Counted from the stretch's first letter, positions 17,193 through 26,604 are shown. The stretch: 64,000 bases of DNA from Pictodentalium vernedei (GCA_031216915.1 CM062289.1:63805741-63869740); one strand, 5' to 3'. Numbers and translations are program-made. Notes: a model not told the origin generated them from the letters alone.

Positions 17193-17600
17193 ATGATGTT
17201 ACATGGATCTTGCGAACATTTTGGTAGTAGTTTTGATCCAGATAATGTATCACCAACATCAAGTGGTATAGAAAATATTGGTGAAATTGAACAATTTTCT
17301 ATTGCATCTTTAAATAATTCTTCACCAATAGAATTTTTAATTCCAAGACAAACAACCAAGTGGTTAGATCTTGCAGCATCTACACTTGAAGTTCAATTTA
17401 AAATTACAAAACAAGATGGGAGTGTTTTGGCTGGAGATACACAAATTGCTCCTATCAATAATTTTTTTCATAGCATGTTCAGTAAAATTGATGTTACACT
17501 GAATGGCAATCTTATCACCACCAATACAGATCTTTATCCTTATAGAGCATATATTGAGAATTTTCTTAGTTATTCAAGAGATGTGAAAAAACACATCTAG
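17193..17600 (+). CDS. Major capsid protein (hexon-like), N-terminal part (frame-broken)
   Basis: The frame uses the ATG at 17,193 (a second ATG follows directly). It encodes the first ~135 residues of the double-jelly-roll major capsid protein: EFLIPRQTTKWLDLAASTLEV-type first strands, NFFHSMFSKIDVTLNG and YPYRAYIENFLSY, all conserved in Polinton hexons. The frame ends at a TAG (17,598-17,600) after an A run at ~17,586-17,591, beyond which the same protein continues in another frame. A one-base homopolymer change is the obvious cause, by mutation or sequencing error. Confidence 0.9.
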   Translation: MMLHGSCEHFGSSFDPDNVSPTSSGIENIGEIEQFSIASLNNSSPIEFLIPRQTTKWLDLAASTLEVQFKITKQDGSVLAGDTQIAPINNFFHSMFSKIDVTLNGNLITTNTDLYPYRAYIENFLSYSRDVKKHI

Positions 17601-18490
17601 CTGCTAGTGAGTTGTGGTATACAGATACTCCTGGACACCATGCAGAAACTAGCAAAGCTTCGTCTAACAAAGGTTTGACTGAACGAGCTAAAATAATTGG
17701 TGGTATCAAAAATGTACAACTAAGAGGAAAACTGCATTTAGATCTGTTTGTGCAAGATAAGTATTTACCAAATGGAGTTGAGATGAGAATTAAATTGCAT
17801 CGTGCTCCAACTAAATTTTGTTTGATTGGTAGTGAACATGGAAAAATAGAAATTCAAAAAGCCATATTCAGAATACCGGCATTGGATTTATTTCCAAAAT
17901 TTGCGAATGATCTTAATGCACAAATAGATCGAACAAATTATAAAATGCCCATAAGACGTAGTGAAATTAAAACTTTTACTATTGGAAGTAGTCTTCGTTC
18001 AAAAATAGAAGACTATCTGTTTCATAAACAGATGCCAAAACGAATTATTCTTGGTTTAGTTAGTAATAGAGATATAAATGGAGATATTGGCAGTAATCCA
18101 TTTAATTTTCAACATTTCGATTTGAATAAGTTGGAAATCACAATAGATGGACATTCCATTAAAGCACGTCCCTTTGAACCGAATTTTGAAGGTGGACTTT
18201 ATCTAAATTCATATTTATCATTGTTTGAAGCTATGGGCTATTTTGGACAAAATCAATCATTTAATTTATCTTTGCAGGATTATGCAAAAGGGTATACCCT
18301 TTGGGGTATTGATTTGACACCTGATCAGAGTAGTAGTGGGCCCTTGGCTCACCCAATAAAGTCTGGCAATCTTAGGTTTGAACTTCAGTTTGCTCAAGCT
18401 CTTCCAGAGGTGATCAACGTTGTTGTCTATGCAGAATTTGATAGTGAGATAGAAATCAACAAATTCAGAGAAGTGATATTTGACTATTAA
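17591..18490 (+). CDS. Major capsid protein (hexon-like), C-terminal part
   Basis: This continues the major capsid protein in a new frame; the codons before the in-frame TTG at 17,612 already belong to the gene, so there is no independent start. Conserved pieces are LRGKLHLDLFVQDKYLPNGV, KMPIRRSEIKTFTI, KRIILGLV, ITIDGHSIKARPFEPNF and YTLWGIDLTPDQ, which form the second jelly roll and end at VVYAEFDSEIEI. Length and end agree with Polinton hexons. The next gene starts 6 bp downstream. Confidence 0.9.
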   Translation, partial: THLAASELWYTDTPGHHAETSKASSNKGLTERAKIIGGIKNVQLRGKLHLDLFVQDKYLPNGVEMRIKLHRAPTKFCLIGSEHGKIEIQKAIFRIPALDLFPKFANDLNAQIDRTNYKMPIRRSEIKTFTIGSSLRSKIEDYLFHKQMPKRIILGLVSNRDINGDIGSNPFNFQHFDLNKLEITIDGHSIKARPFEPNFEGGLYLNSYLSLFEAMGYFGQNQSFNLSLQDYAKGYTLWGIDLTPDQSSSGPLAHPIKSGNLRFELQFAQALPEVINVVVYAEFDSEIEINKFREVIFDY

Positions 18491-18495
18491 ACAAG

Positions 18496-18843
18496 ATGAG
18501 TCAGTGTGAACATTGCAAGATGTGTAAAGAAAAAATACAAACATTATTTCAAGAATGTGTAGTGATAGAACTGACAAAATCCATTCAACAGAAAATGAAA
18601 AATATCTGTGAAGAAGAAAATCGAACCAACACAACAACATTAATAGATATGAACATTGCAGAGTGTTTACAGAAAGTGTGTCCAGTGACTATACTATATA
18701 ATCTACACAAGAGAGCAAGAAAAATAAACTTATTAGAATATTGTGCTCATATAGACTTTGAAATAGACTGCCAAAAAGACATTCAAAAGTGGGCAGATTT
18801 AGTGAAAAGAGACTGGTCATATTATACAGGATATCTTGATTAA
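18496..18843 (+). CDS. Hypothetical cysteine-containing protein upstream of protease
   Basis: The 115-residue product begins with a cysteine cluster (CEHCKMC, residues 4-10) and has scattered further cysteines (C22, C38, C56, C62, C83, C91); the rest is charged and helical. The start codon is 6 bp after the capsid stop. I recognise no family; small proteins at this position are variable between Polintons. A zinc-binding or redox function can only be guessed. It precedes the protease with a gap of 34 bp. Confidence 0.6.
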   Translation: MSQCEHCKMCKEKIQTLFQECVVIELTKSIQQKMKNICEEENRTNTTTLIDMNIAECLQKVCPVTILYNLHKRARKINLLEYCAHIDFEIDCQKDIQKWADLVKRDWSYYTGYLD

Positions 18844-18877
18844 TGGCTCCGTGCCAGCCTTTTTCAAGGCTAAGAAG

Positions 18878-19348
18878 ATGGAAACCATACAATTACAAAC
18901 TATACTTGACAGTTCTCAAAGGTTATCATCCTTAAAAGGAAAAGTGTGTTCAAAAGACTTGTTACCAAAACGAAAACCTAAACACAGACAAGCATATATT
19001 GTGAACACAGATTCATCAAAAGAACCAGGAGAACATTGGATAGCAATATATTTTAAAGACAATCATTCTGCTATCTACTTTGATTCATATGGTTTACCAC
19101 CATTAGATAGAGACATATACAATTTCATAGTGAAAAATACAGATTCCTGGACAATAAATACAATGAGACTACAAAGTGAATTTACTGTTGTGTGTGGAAT
19201 GTACTGTATATTTGCTTTAGATCATCTTGCAAGAGGATATGATTTAGAGACAGTTCTTACTATCAAATTTGATCCAAGAAATTTTCAAGAGAATGATAGA
19301 GATGTTCGACGATGGTTTGAGCAAACTTATAGACATTATTTGAAATAA
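18878..19348 (+). CDS. Adenain-like cysteine protease (virion maturation)
   Basis: The 156-residue product has the catalytic residues of the adenovirus protease/Ulp1 (C5/C48) group: H53 in GEHWIAIYF, D69 in YFDSYG, Q99, and C106 in VVCGMYC. In Polintons this enzyme cleaves capsid and core precursors during maturation. The first in-frame ATG is at 18,878; the frame is open further 5' only from a non-ATG codon. The gene is intact and is the last of the plus-strand core block, followed by about 1 kb of non-coding DNA. Confidence 0.92.
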   Translation: METIQLQTILDSSQRLSSLKGKVCSKDLLPKRKPKHRQAYIVNTDSSKEPGEHWIAIYFKDNHSAIYFDSYGLPPLDRDIYNFIVKNTDSWTINTMRLQSEFTVVCGMYCIFALDHLARGYDLETVLTIKFDPRNFQENDRDVRRWFEQTYRHYLK

Positions 19349-20340
19349 CTGTAATAAATATCAGGTGTCAAAACAATCCCACAGAGGTAATTTTTTACAT
19401 CTTTTAGTTTTTTAAGTTTTTTATTAAAAGTCAATCATCTATTATATAATTTTCGCCAGACATTTGTGTAACAGAGAGATAGGGTTTTTAGTTATTTTTT
19501 ATATTTGTTTCAAGATCAGATCACTTGAGTGATATCAGTTTTTTATTTGATACCCAAGATTGTTTTCAAAAAACAATCTTGGGTATCAAATAAAAAAGCT
19601 AGCATAAAAAATAATCTTGATGTAAATAGGTTTTCTCATGGATAGGCAAACTCAGATCTCGGTGTATATATGTTCAGAGTTCATTTCAATATAATGATTC
19701 AACTTTAAATACAGTTTTGTCTTTTGTTAAAACCTTTGTGATAGTTTTGTCGAATTTGTTAGGTTAGTCCTATAATCCCTTTTTTATCACCGTGTCCCTA
19801 TTATCTCCCACCAGTAAAAAAGAGTTAAGAGTCACTTCTCTTTTCACTGTGAGTATTAGGTTTTTAATATTGTATGCATACTTATCGAAAACTTTTATAG
19901 TGTAACCTGATATACAGTTTATACTGTAGAGATAATTTTTGATTGCTAAACATACAATGAATACTATTCTTACTATAGAAAAAACAACTATCACAGAGAG
20001 TTCGACCACAACGCGAATCACTAAGTTTTTTTATTTTGTGCATGTGTTCTTGTGTTTTATTGTAAGCATATTTTCCTTATACTTACAACAAAACACAAGA
20101 AGACACACAAAATTTCCCCATTTATAGAAGTTGTATACACAGGGTGGAGAGATGATAAAACCCAAAACCATATGGATAACCCCTAATATAAAATGATTTT
20201 AAATTAATATAGACATTGGGTCACACTCTAGGGAGGGAACTGTTTTTTGTCTTTTTATAACAAAGACTTGATTGTGTACATGAGAAGATCTCTTTCTAAT
20301 AGTGTGGGTTGGCCCTGAAAAGGGCCGTTTTTAAAAATCT
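19349..20340. other. Non-coding AT-rich region with hairpins and partial terminal repeat
   Basis: No gene is seen. A near-perfect hairpin with ~28-bp arms around TTTGATACCCAAGATTG (19,538-19,595) probably ends transcription of the structural block. A second inverted repeat around CTTGTGTTTTATTGTAAG lies at 20,049-20,101. At 20,233-20,325 is a partial copy of the inner terminal repeat (compare 3,263-3,361), in the same orientation as the left one and ending in the palindrome GGCCCTGAAAAGGGCC. It bounds the right cassette on its inner side. Confidence 0.65.
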
Positions 20341-20727
20341 TCAGTTCCGTAGAGAGCTGTTTGGTAAAGCCATCTCTGCTTCGGTGAAGAATTCACCTTC
20401 CCACACGCCTATGGTTGTTGCTAGCATCTCTTCATCTGTAAAGCAATCTTGTTCCCATGCATAGCTTCGTCCTACAAGAGCTTCCTCCTGCAAATGTACG
20501 GGGAGATCAAACCAGTGTTTAGGTCGATTCTTGTACTGGATCTCCCCGAACGGACGTGTGGCGGCTTTGACGAAAGGGTGGTCTTCAATCTTCTTAAGTT
20601 GTTCTTCCATCGAAAGTGTTGCCGACCACCACTTTCTCAAAGCCAAGGCGAATTCTTCATCGGCTCTCTGTTTCTTGGTTCTCTCATAACTCTCTACGGA
20701 ACTGTAATTGATCTTCGTTGGCTCCAT
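20341..20727 (-). CDS. Hypothetical protein, right terminal cassette
   Basis: The 128-residue product is read from the first ATG (20,727); the frame is open further upstream only from a non-ATG codon. It has a charged, helical N-terminal half (ESYERTKKQRADEEFALALRKWW) and an aromatic, acidic second half (HWFDLPVHLQEE, YAWEQDCFTDEE, GVWEGEFFTEAEM). The last part contains two similar pieces, CFTDEEML and FFTEAEMA. No known domain is recognised. It occupies the same place in the right cassette as the 3,530-3,922 gene in the left one but is not visibly related. The TATA box (TATAAAAAG) is at about 20,808-20,815 on the minus strand. Confidence 0.6.
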   Translation of the reverse strand: MEPTKINYSSVESYERTKKQRADEEFALALRKWWSATLSMEEQLKKIEDHPFVKAATRPFGEIQYKNRPKHWFDLPVHLQEEALVGRSYAWEQDCFTDEEMLATTIGVWEGEFFTEAEMALPNSSLRN

Positions 20728-21061
20728 GTCTTTTTCCTCTCTGTCAAAAGATGATTTTTCTTTAGTCAGATGAAATGTATCCAAATCCTCAACTCACCTT
20801 CTTTTTATAGACAATGCGAGGATCGGAAATGCACTGGAGAACGCTCACGCGACAATTTTGATCGAGTGCGGGAAAATATTGTTGACATCGGACGGCTGTG
20901 ATAGTAAACGTCTGTTATCAACAATATTTTCCCGCACTCGATCAAAAATGTCGCGTGAGCATTCTCCAGTGCATTTCCGATCCTCGCATTGTCTATAAAA
21001 TCTAACACACATTCCAGACAATTCATTTGATAAAAAGCAATCGCCTGTTCTGCATTCAATC
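20728..21061. promoter_or_regulatory. Mirror-symmetric divergent promoter, right cassette
   Basis: The block at 20,808-21,003 is an almost perfect inverted repeat of ~85-bp arms. It has the same elements as the left block (3,951-4,160): outward TATA boxes next to GACAATGCGAGGATCGG, CACTGGAGAA, CGCGACA, GATCGAGTGCGGGAAAAT, and an asymmetric centre GACATCGGACGGCTGTGATA. The plus-side TATA (20,993-20,999) is ~65 bp from the ATG at 21,062. Confidence 0.72.
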
Positions 21062-21550
21062 ATGGATGAATACAATATACTAGATGATTTTAACGATTTA
21101 ATTCGTATTGACAACTCATTGATGACACAGCAGAGAATACCAAACCAAAAGGATACCATACCAAATAAGAGGGTGAATAATACTTTTTCACAAGATGAAA
21201 AAAATGAAACATTATTACAGAAAATCTTGGAGACTCTACAAGACATGAAATCATCTCACCAAAAGATCGTTCTCTCAGCTGATAAGATTACAGTTCCTAT
21301 AGAATTCAAAGTGTCATCTCTTCCTTTAACAGTACCACATGAGTTGGTAGAACCGACACCTAAACCTAAGAGAAAAAGGGGACGTCAAGCACAGAATCAG
21401 TTAGTGACTACATCCACACAAACAGATACAGTAATTCAACAACCTATTCCAGAGGAAGAATCATCTGATGATATTGTTAAACCTAAAAAAAAGAAACGGG
21501 TACGATTCGATGGTCTTGGGCGATACATGAAAAATATTGCTAACTGTTGA
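21062..21550 (+). CDS. Hypothetical basic nuclear-type protein, right terminal cassette
   Basis: The 162-residue product starts with an acidic stretch (DEYNILDDFNDLIRID) and then a probable coiled-coil helix around residues 44-65 (NETLLQKILETLQDMKSS). Two basic clusters follow: TPKPKRKRGRQ (an AT-hook-like or nuclear signal) and KPKKKKRVRFDG near the C-terminus. I recognise no family. It faces outward toward the right terminal repeat and takes the position that the histone-like gene holds in the left cassette, without protein similarity. DNA binding is a reasonable inference from the basic clusters. Confidence 0.65.
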   Translation: MDEYNILDDFNDLIRIDNSLMTQQRIPNQKDTIPNKRVNNTFSQDEKNETLLQKILETLQDMKSSHQKIVLSADKITVPIEFKVSSLPLTVPHELVEPTPKPKRKRGRQAQNQLVTTSTQTDTVIQQPIPEEESSDDIVKPKKKKRVRFDGLGRYMKNIANC

Positions 21551-21578
21551 GTGACTTGTACTTCATCAAAACTAAAAC

Positions 21579-22091
21579 AGCCCTTCTAAGGGCTACCCAC
21601 ACTATTAGAAAGAGATCTTCTCATGTACACAATCAAGTCTTTGTTATAAAAAGACAAAAAACCAGTTCCCTTATCCTCCAGTGAAAAAAACATATAAGCA
21701 AAAATGTACTATAGGATCTGGCCATAAAAAAAGCATGATGCGGAGCCACTATAGACCCAAGATTTTGAAAATTATAGACCCAAGAACTTATAGACCCAAG
21801 ATTGTGAAACTTATAGACCCAAGATTTGTGAAACTTATAGACCCAAGAACTTATAGACCCAACATGTATGCACTGGTGGCAACCAGTGCATACATGTTGG
21901 GTCTATAAGTTCTTGGTGGCAACCAGTGCATACATGTTGGGTCTATAAGTTCTTGGGTCTATAAGTTTCACAAATCTTGGGTCTATAAGTTTCACAAATC
22001 TTGGGTCTATAAGTTTCACAATCTTGGGTCTATAAGTTCTTGGGTCTATAATTTTCAAAATCTTGGGTCTATAGTGGCTCCCCCAACTACT
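21579..22091 (-). repeat. Polinton right terminal inverted repeat
   Basis: This mirrors the left repeat. It starts with the palindrome AGCCCTTCTAAGGGCT, then unique sequence to about 21,740. A forward array of TATAGACCCAAGA units (21,745-21,886), a hairpin turn with GCACTGGTGGCAACCAGTGC, and the inverted array follow, ending CTATAGTGGCTCCCCCAACTACT at the outer edge. A 34-bp piece around the turn is repeated (21,887-21,950). The target duplication follows at 22,092-22,097. Confidence 0.9.
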
Positions 22092-22170
22092 CCCATCCAA
22101 CTACTAACCGCGCTCGACGTTGCTTAACTTCGGTGATCTGGCGAGAACCGGTTACCGCGACACCACCGCC
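22092..22170 (-). repeat. 5S-rRNA-derived SINE head, right of Polinton
   Basis: On the minus strand this reads ...CACCGAAGTTAAGCAACGTC, GAGCGCGGTTAGTAGTTGGATGGG, matching animal 5S rRNA from the middle of the molecule through box A, the intermediate element and the start of box C. The sequence stops at the Polinton and resumes with GATGGGTGACC on the other side (2,549 downward), then departs from 5S. It is therefore the head of a 5S-type (SINE3) element rather than a true 5S gene; a 5S gene fragment is the less likely alternative. Confidence 0.75.
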
Positions 22171-23570
22171 CCCACCCCCCCCCCCGGCTTAGCAATTGAT
22201 AATACAAATAACAACAATGTCGAGGAACGTTGAAAAATCTGCAAATGCAAAGAGTATAAAAGTATTAACAAACCCCTACAGAATTGGATGAAGGATATTT
22301 GTTTCCGCGGTATGCAAATATCTCCCGTCCACCCCCTCCTCCCCCATGTGAAATAATCATTAGTTTCAGTCACGAGTGAGATACTTTTTGGTATCCATTC
22401 AAAAACACTATTTTTTCTTTTTACTATATCCTTTTTATAAGAATCTTTAATTGTGTAGCCGACAAGAGTAAGACGGGAAAGAGGATGGGCTGGTCGCAGG
22501 AGGTTTTTTCGCCTAAACATCCCACCCAAGGAAAACACGGTTCATCACGTGTTGGCCTACAGCTGTAAACAAAATGTGAAATTGGGAACTTCGCGATTAT
22601 TAGTTGTTTTTCTCAAGTCTGGTTTATTTATTTCCTCGATCAAATCGATCGCGCAAACACAACAGTTTAGTTTCGAAAGTGACGAGGACTTTGTACTTAA
22701 CCAAATGGAACTGACTGTTCTATTCCCAATTTACAATTTCAAACCACAACAATAGTCGCCGTCTGCCTCCTCCAAATTCCAATTTTAATTTAAAATAAAT
22801 TATCTACTGCCAGTAACAAACGCAGTTATTTTGCCAGTTGACGTCACAAGACGGTATTTATTAATCAGCAGAGAAACTGACATGCAAAAGCAATTAAGCT
22901 AATCCCTTAACGCTCGTGACCACGGCGGGTCGGTGTTTTGAAAACTGTCTTGAAGTGTCTTCCACTGATCAAACACTGCGGTCCACTGAAACTCCACGAT
23001 GGAGAACACACCGCGGTGGCGTTTTTGTTTCAATCCACGTTGAACGTACTGTAATGTTAGTTGTAAGAAACCAAATGAAGTTAAAGGATTAAAAAAGACA
23101 ACTCATTTATGTAAATATCTATGTGCAAAAAACAAACTTTTTTATGTTAATATCTATGTGCAGTGTACTATGTTTCTAGTTTATCGCTTGTTAAAAGTTG
23201 GAACACTTGAATGAAATAAAATATATCCAAGCCAATGTTCCTGTTATTGGTGCTCTGTTGTCAATGGAGATAAGTAATTAATTGTTCACGCCCACTCATA
23301 AATAGTTCCTCTATAAATAGACAGCACTAATCTAAATTTAGCATCAGTAACTGGGGTTTTATTTGACCAGTCTCATATGGGTGCTGTACACGTAATGTAA
23401 TTGAGACATTTTGGTGTGTGCTTATCTGCCATATTTGTACATCCCATTGAACTTGTTCATGATCAATCATTTTTCCTGACCTGGAAATAAGCCATGAACG
23501 ATCATTTAGGTCTTGTGTGCAAGCCTGGAAATAAGCAGACTGTTATCTGCAGACTGAGGTCCCGAGAGGA
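22171..23570. other. Intergenic DNA, no gene recognised
   Basis: A poly-C tract follows the SINE head (22,166-22,184). No frame shows a recognisable protein. Two direct copies of a ~21-bp sequence with TTATGTAAATATCTATGTGCA lie at about 23,108-23,162 with small differences. Nothing else is assignable. Confidence 0.5.
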
Positions 23571-23579
23571 TGAATTTGG

Positions 23580-23995
23580 TGATGCTACCCAGCACAGCAG
23601 TGAACTCCTGATTGCCAGGCGGTGTTGCCGAGGGTTGGAATCCCGGCGGGGATCAGACACCAACATTCAAAATTCCTCTAAAACATGATTGTGTCATTTG
23701 AAAAAACACACACAAGCCTGTGCCAGTCTTCGTCTGAGGCCATCCACAGCACTTTCGTCGTACTGTAGCCAGCGCGTTCCACACTTTCATGCTGCTGCTG
23801 AACAGGAAGATGAACCAAGTAATCATGAGGACTTCATCTAAAATGCTAGATTCCAGCCATCGTGTTTTACGGTGTGCAATGGTCTAGTGGTTTAGACGCT
23901 GAACTCCTGATTGCCAGTCGGTGTTGCCGAGGGTTCGAATCCCGGCGGGGGATCAGAAACCAACATTCAAAATTCCTCTAAAACACACAATTATC
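23580..23995 (+). repeat. Two tRNA-derived SINE fragments
   Basis: Two direct copies of a ~100-bp sequence occur at about 23,600-23,690 and 23,898-23,990. They share CTGAACTCCTGATTGCCAG, the pol III B-box region GGGTTCGAATCCCGG (GGGTTGGAATCCC in the first) and the tail CAACATTCAAAATTCCTCTA. The second copy also has an A-box-like TAGTGGTTTAGACG at ~23,884. The first copy is truncated and has a decayed B box. The internal promoter layout indicates a tRNA-derived SINE. Confidence 0.65.
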
Positions 23996-25600
23996 ACTGC
24001 GCATGCGCAAAGATTGGCTAACACCCCATAGCCGACGGTGGCAAATCACTACCTGGTGGAACGTACATACAAATCCCAGGTTTTTTCCCGATCGCAAAAG
24101 TAGTTCCGAGATTGTCACTGCACATGCGCGAAGGCGGGTCCCCACCCTGTGTCCGATGGGTGGAAAAGCTTCCCGGGACCGGAATATATACGCCTGCCAA
24201 GTTCCGTCCCAATCAACCCATTCGATTTCGAGTCTCTAGCGAACACACAGGCAGAAAGACAGATATGTGAAGACGGGCCCCCACCCCAGGTCCAATGGGT
24301 GGAAACCTTCCCAGGACCAAACTACGTGTGCATCCCAAGTTTCGTCCCGATATGTCCAGACGTTTTTGAGTCTATAGCAAACCCACAGACAGACACACGC
24401 AGACACAGACAAATAAACTCAAACGTTTAACAGACAAGCTCGAGGCCCTATTCCGTACTGGAATGATTTACATGGACAGCTGAGCCGAGCATGAGCAATT
24501 TGAGTGGCCCAGGACACTGCCGGATGGAACTTACATACAAATCTCAGGTTTTAAGCCAATCGGCACAGTAGTTTTCGTGATTGTCACTGCGCATGCGCTA
24601 AGATGGCCCCACACACAAGTCCGAATAGATTAAAACCTTCCCGGGTTGTGGTGGGGCCATCTTCGCGCAAGCACAGTATTGATCGCGAAAACTATTGGGC
24701 CGATCGGCACAAAACTTGGTGTTTGTATGTAGGGTCATCGGTTAATTATTTGCAACCGTCTGGTATGGGGTGGGGACCTGTCTTCGCGCATGCGTAGTAA
24801 CGATCTCGGAAACTACTGGGCCGATCAGGACAAAACTTGGGATTTGTATCTATGGTCTATCGGGTAGTGATTTGCCACCATCGGCTCTGGAGTGGGGGAC
24901 CTATCCTCGCGTATGCGCTATGACGATCTCGGTAACTACTGGCCCGATTTGAACGAAACCTGGGATTTGTATGTATGGAATTAACTGGCCTCTGTCGGCT
25001 ATGAGGTGACAGCCTATCTTTGTGCATGCGCAGTGACGATCTCGGAAACTACAAATCCGATTGGGACGAAACCTAGAATTTGCATGTACGTTCCACCGGG
25101 TAGTGATTTGCCACCGTCGGCTATGGCGTGTTAGCCAATCTTTGCGCATGCGCAGTGACGATCTCTGTTGCCCGGACGAAGTCGGGCACCCCAGCTAGTC
25201 TACTATATATTTGAGCTTGTGAGTCTCTGTGTGAGTGTGTGTGTGCATGTGAGGGTGTGTGTGTGTTTGTCAGGGTGAGGGTGTGTGTGTATATGTGAGA
25301 GGGTGTGTGTTTGAGGTTAAAAAATCGCACTGGCACAGACATTTCCTACTGAAAGGGTTTTTTTTTCCTTTTAATATGCCGCTGTGTGTGTGTGTTCGTC
25401 GTAGAAAACGGCTGGGCCGAGCGGGACGAAACTTAGCATGCGTATGTAGTTCGGTCCTGGAAAGGTTTTCCATCCATCGGACCTGGGGTGGGGGGGGGGA
25501 TCCGTCTTCGCGCATGCGCAGTAACGATCTCGGAGACTACTGGGGCGATCAGGCCGAAACTTGGGATTTGTATGTAGTGCCATCAGGTAGTGATTTCAGA
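23996..25600. repeat. Dispersed/tandem ~130-bp repeats with GCGCATGCGC core
   Basis: At least eight related units of roughly 125-135 bp occur. They combine the palindrome GCGCATGCGC, GTGACGATCTCGG, AACTACTGGGCCGATC, GACGAAACTTGGGATTTGTA and GGTAGTGATTTGCCACC. Units at about 23,996-24,420 are in one orientation, those at 24,540-25,170 and 25,400-25,600 mostly in the other. A short ending GTTGCCCGGACGAAGTCGGG with an internal inverted repeat lies at 25,166-25,190. No coding capacity is apparent; it looks like a non-autonomous repeat family. Confidence 0.6.
25215..25315 (+). repeat. GT-rich microsatellite
   Basis: Imperfect (GT)n and GTGAGGGT repeats. Open frames here on both strands are products of the simple repeat. 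Confidence 0.8.
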
Positions 25601-25679
25601 AAAAAACTTTGTTTTATAATAGAGAAACCCGTCTGAATTTAAAGACACTTCAACAGCAGAATCGTTTAATGTCGATAAA

Positions 25680-25890
25680 AGCTCTACAAGCGGGGGAAAC
25701 CGGAGTCCCCCAAGCCTCTCTTCCCATCCCCACCCTCACAGACAACGTCGTGGTGAGCACGGACGGGCAGCTATCAGCTCTCCAACATCAAGACGTACAC
25801 AATCGACGTGCAGTGCGCCTTAATGCACGATGTCATTGTTACCCACATGAGCAAGCGAGTTCAGACAGCCAGCGATGCGTACTAACAATG
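25680..25890 (-). repeat. SINE tail related to 2,290-2,460
   Basis: It shares several blocks with the SINE beside the Polinton: AAACCGGAGTCCCC-type, CAGCTATCAGCTCTCCAACATC, CAATCGACGTGCAGTGCGCCTTA and CATTGTTACCCACATGAGC. The Deu-like core and 5S head are not present, so it is a diverged, partial copy. Confidence 0.5.
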
Positions 25891-26600
25891 TATATTCCTT
25901 TGTCGACATTTGTGTAAGGAACGGGAAAATGATAAATTCGAAGATTTTAATAATTTTTAGATGAGCTTAAAGAGTAGCTAAAACCGTATTCTAAAATCGC
26001 AAGCCTCAAGACCCCACCCCCCCCCCTCCCATTTACAGAAGCGACAACAAGACGCATAAAACAGAGTTGCCTCTAAAATATCCGCACAAGCAATATTTAT
26101 AGTATAATGCAATATTCAAGTATTCATGCATTCTTGCAGACTGACTGGGAGGAATATACCGGTTGAAAATGCGTTTTATAGAATTGATATGTGCGGTCAG
26201 CTGCCACCGGACTGAAGGCGTCAAACGCTGACCACTTACCCAACATAAAGACGAAAACGGCCCAAACATTGACCACATTAAGCCTAAAATAGCCTTAAAT
26301 ATCTCCAAAATTTTTCGCAGACCTATTGAAATTTGGATATTATCAGAATCGTCTTTTGGGGTTCTGATGATATCCAAATGTATATACAATGTGTAGTTTC
26401 ATTGAAAATAGGTGGAACTTATATTGGAAAAAATACGAAATTTAATAATCTCAATAAGTGCCGTGTTAGGTAAAGGGTTGGTCAATATAAGTTTGGGTCG
26501 AATTATACAAAGTTCCATCAGTGAGAAAGGGCAAATTCTTTGATTTAACTCTGATCATATCGCGCGAATAATTTTAGCCTTTGAAAAATGGGGAATATTT
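25891..26600. other. Intergenic DNA, no gene recognised
   Basis: AT-rich sequence with one poly-C tract near 26,018-26,029. The open frame on the minus strand at 26,033-26,389 has no recognisable feature. Confidence 0.45.
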
Positions 26601-26604
26601 TACT

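Larger units (their letters stand above)
2550..22091 (+). mobile_element. Maverick/Polinton (adintovirus-like) element, near complete
   Basis: The element begins AGTAGTTGGGGGAGCC and ends with its reverse complement. It is flanked by the 6-bp direct repeat CCCATC (2,544-2,549; repeated at 2,792-2,797 in the duplicated left end; right copy 22,092-22,097). AG...CT ends and 6-bp target duplications are hallmarks of Polintons. The cargo fits the family: protein-primed PolB, retroviral-type integrase, FtsK/A32-type packaging ATPase, adenain-like protease, double- and single-jelly-roll capsid proteins. Most genes are open. Frame breaks are visible in PolB (~9,030), the tegument-like gene (~14,120) and the major capsid gene (~17,590), all near homopolymers, so the insertion is young or the consensus has indel errors. 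Confidence 0.95.

Noticed and set aside
18836-18877. N-terminal extension of the protease from a non-ATG codon
   Set aside because: The conserved domain begins after the ATG at 18,878 and a TTG start is unlikely in this setting.
22092-22170. Functional 5S rRNA gene
   Set aside because: The sequence leaves 5S homology directly after box C on the other side of the insertion and joins a SINE core.
22152-22755. Two frames next to the SINE head
   Set aside because: No domain, one runs through poly-C and 5S-like sequence, no neighbouring support.
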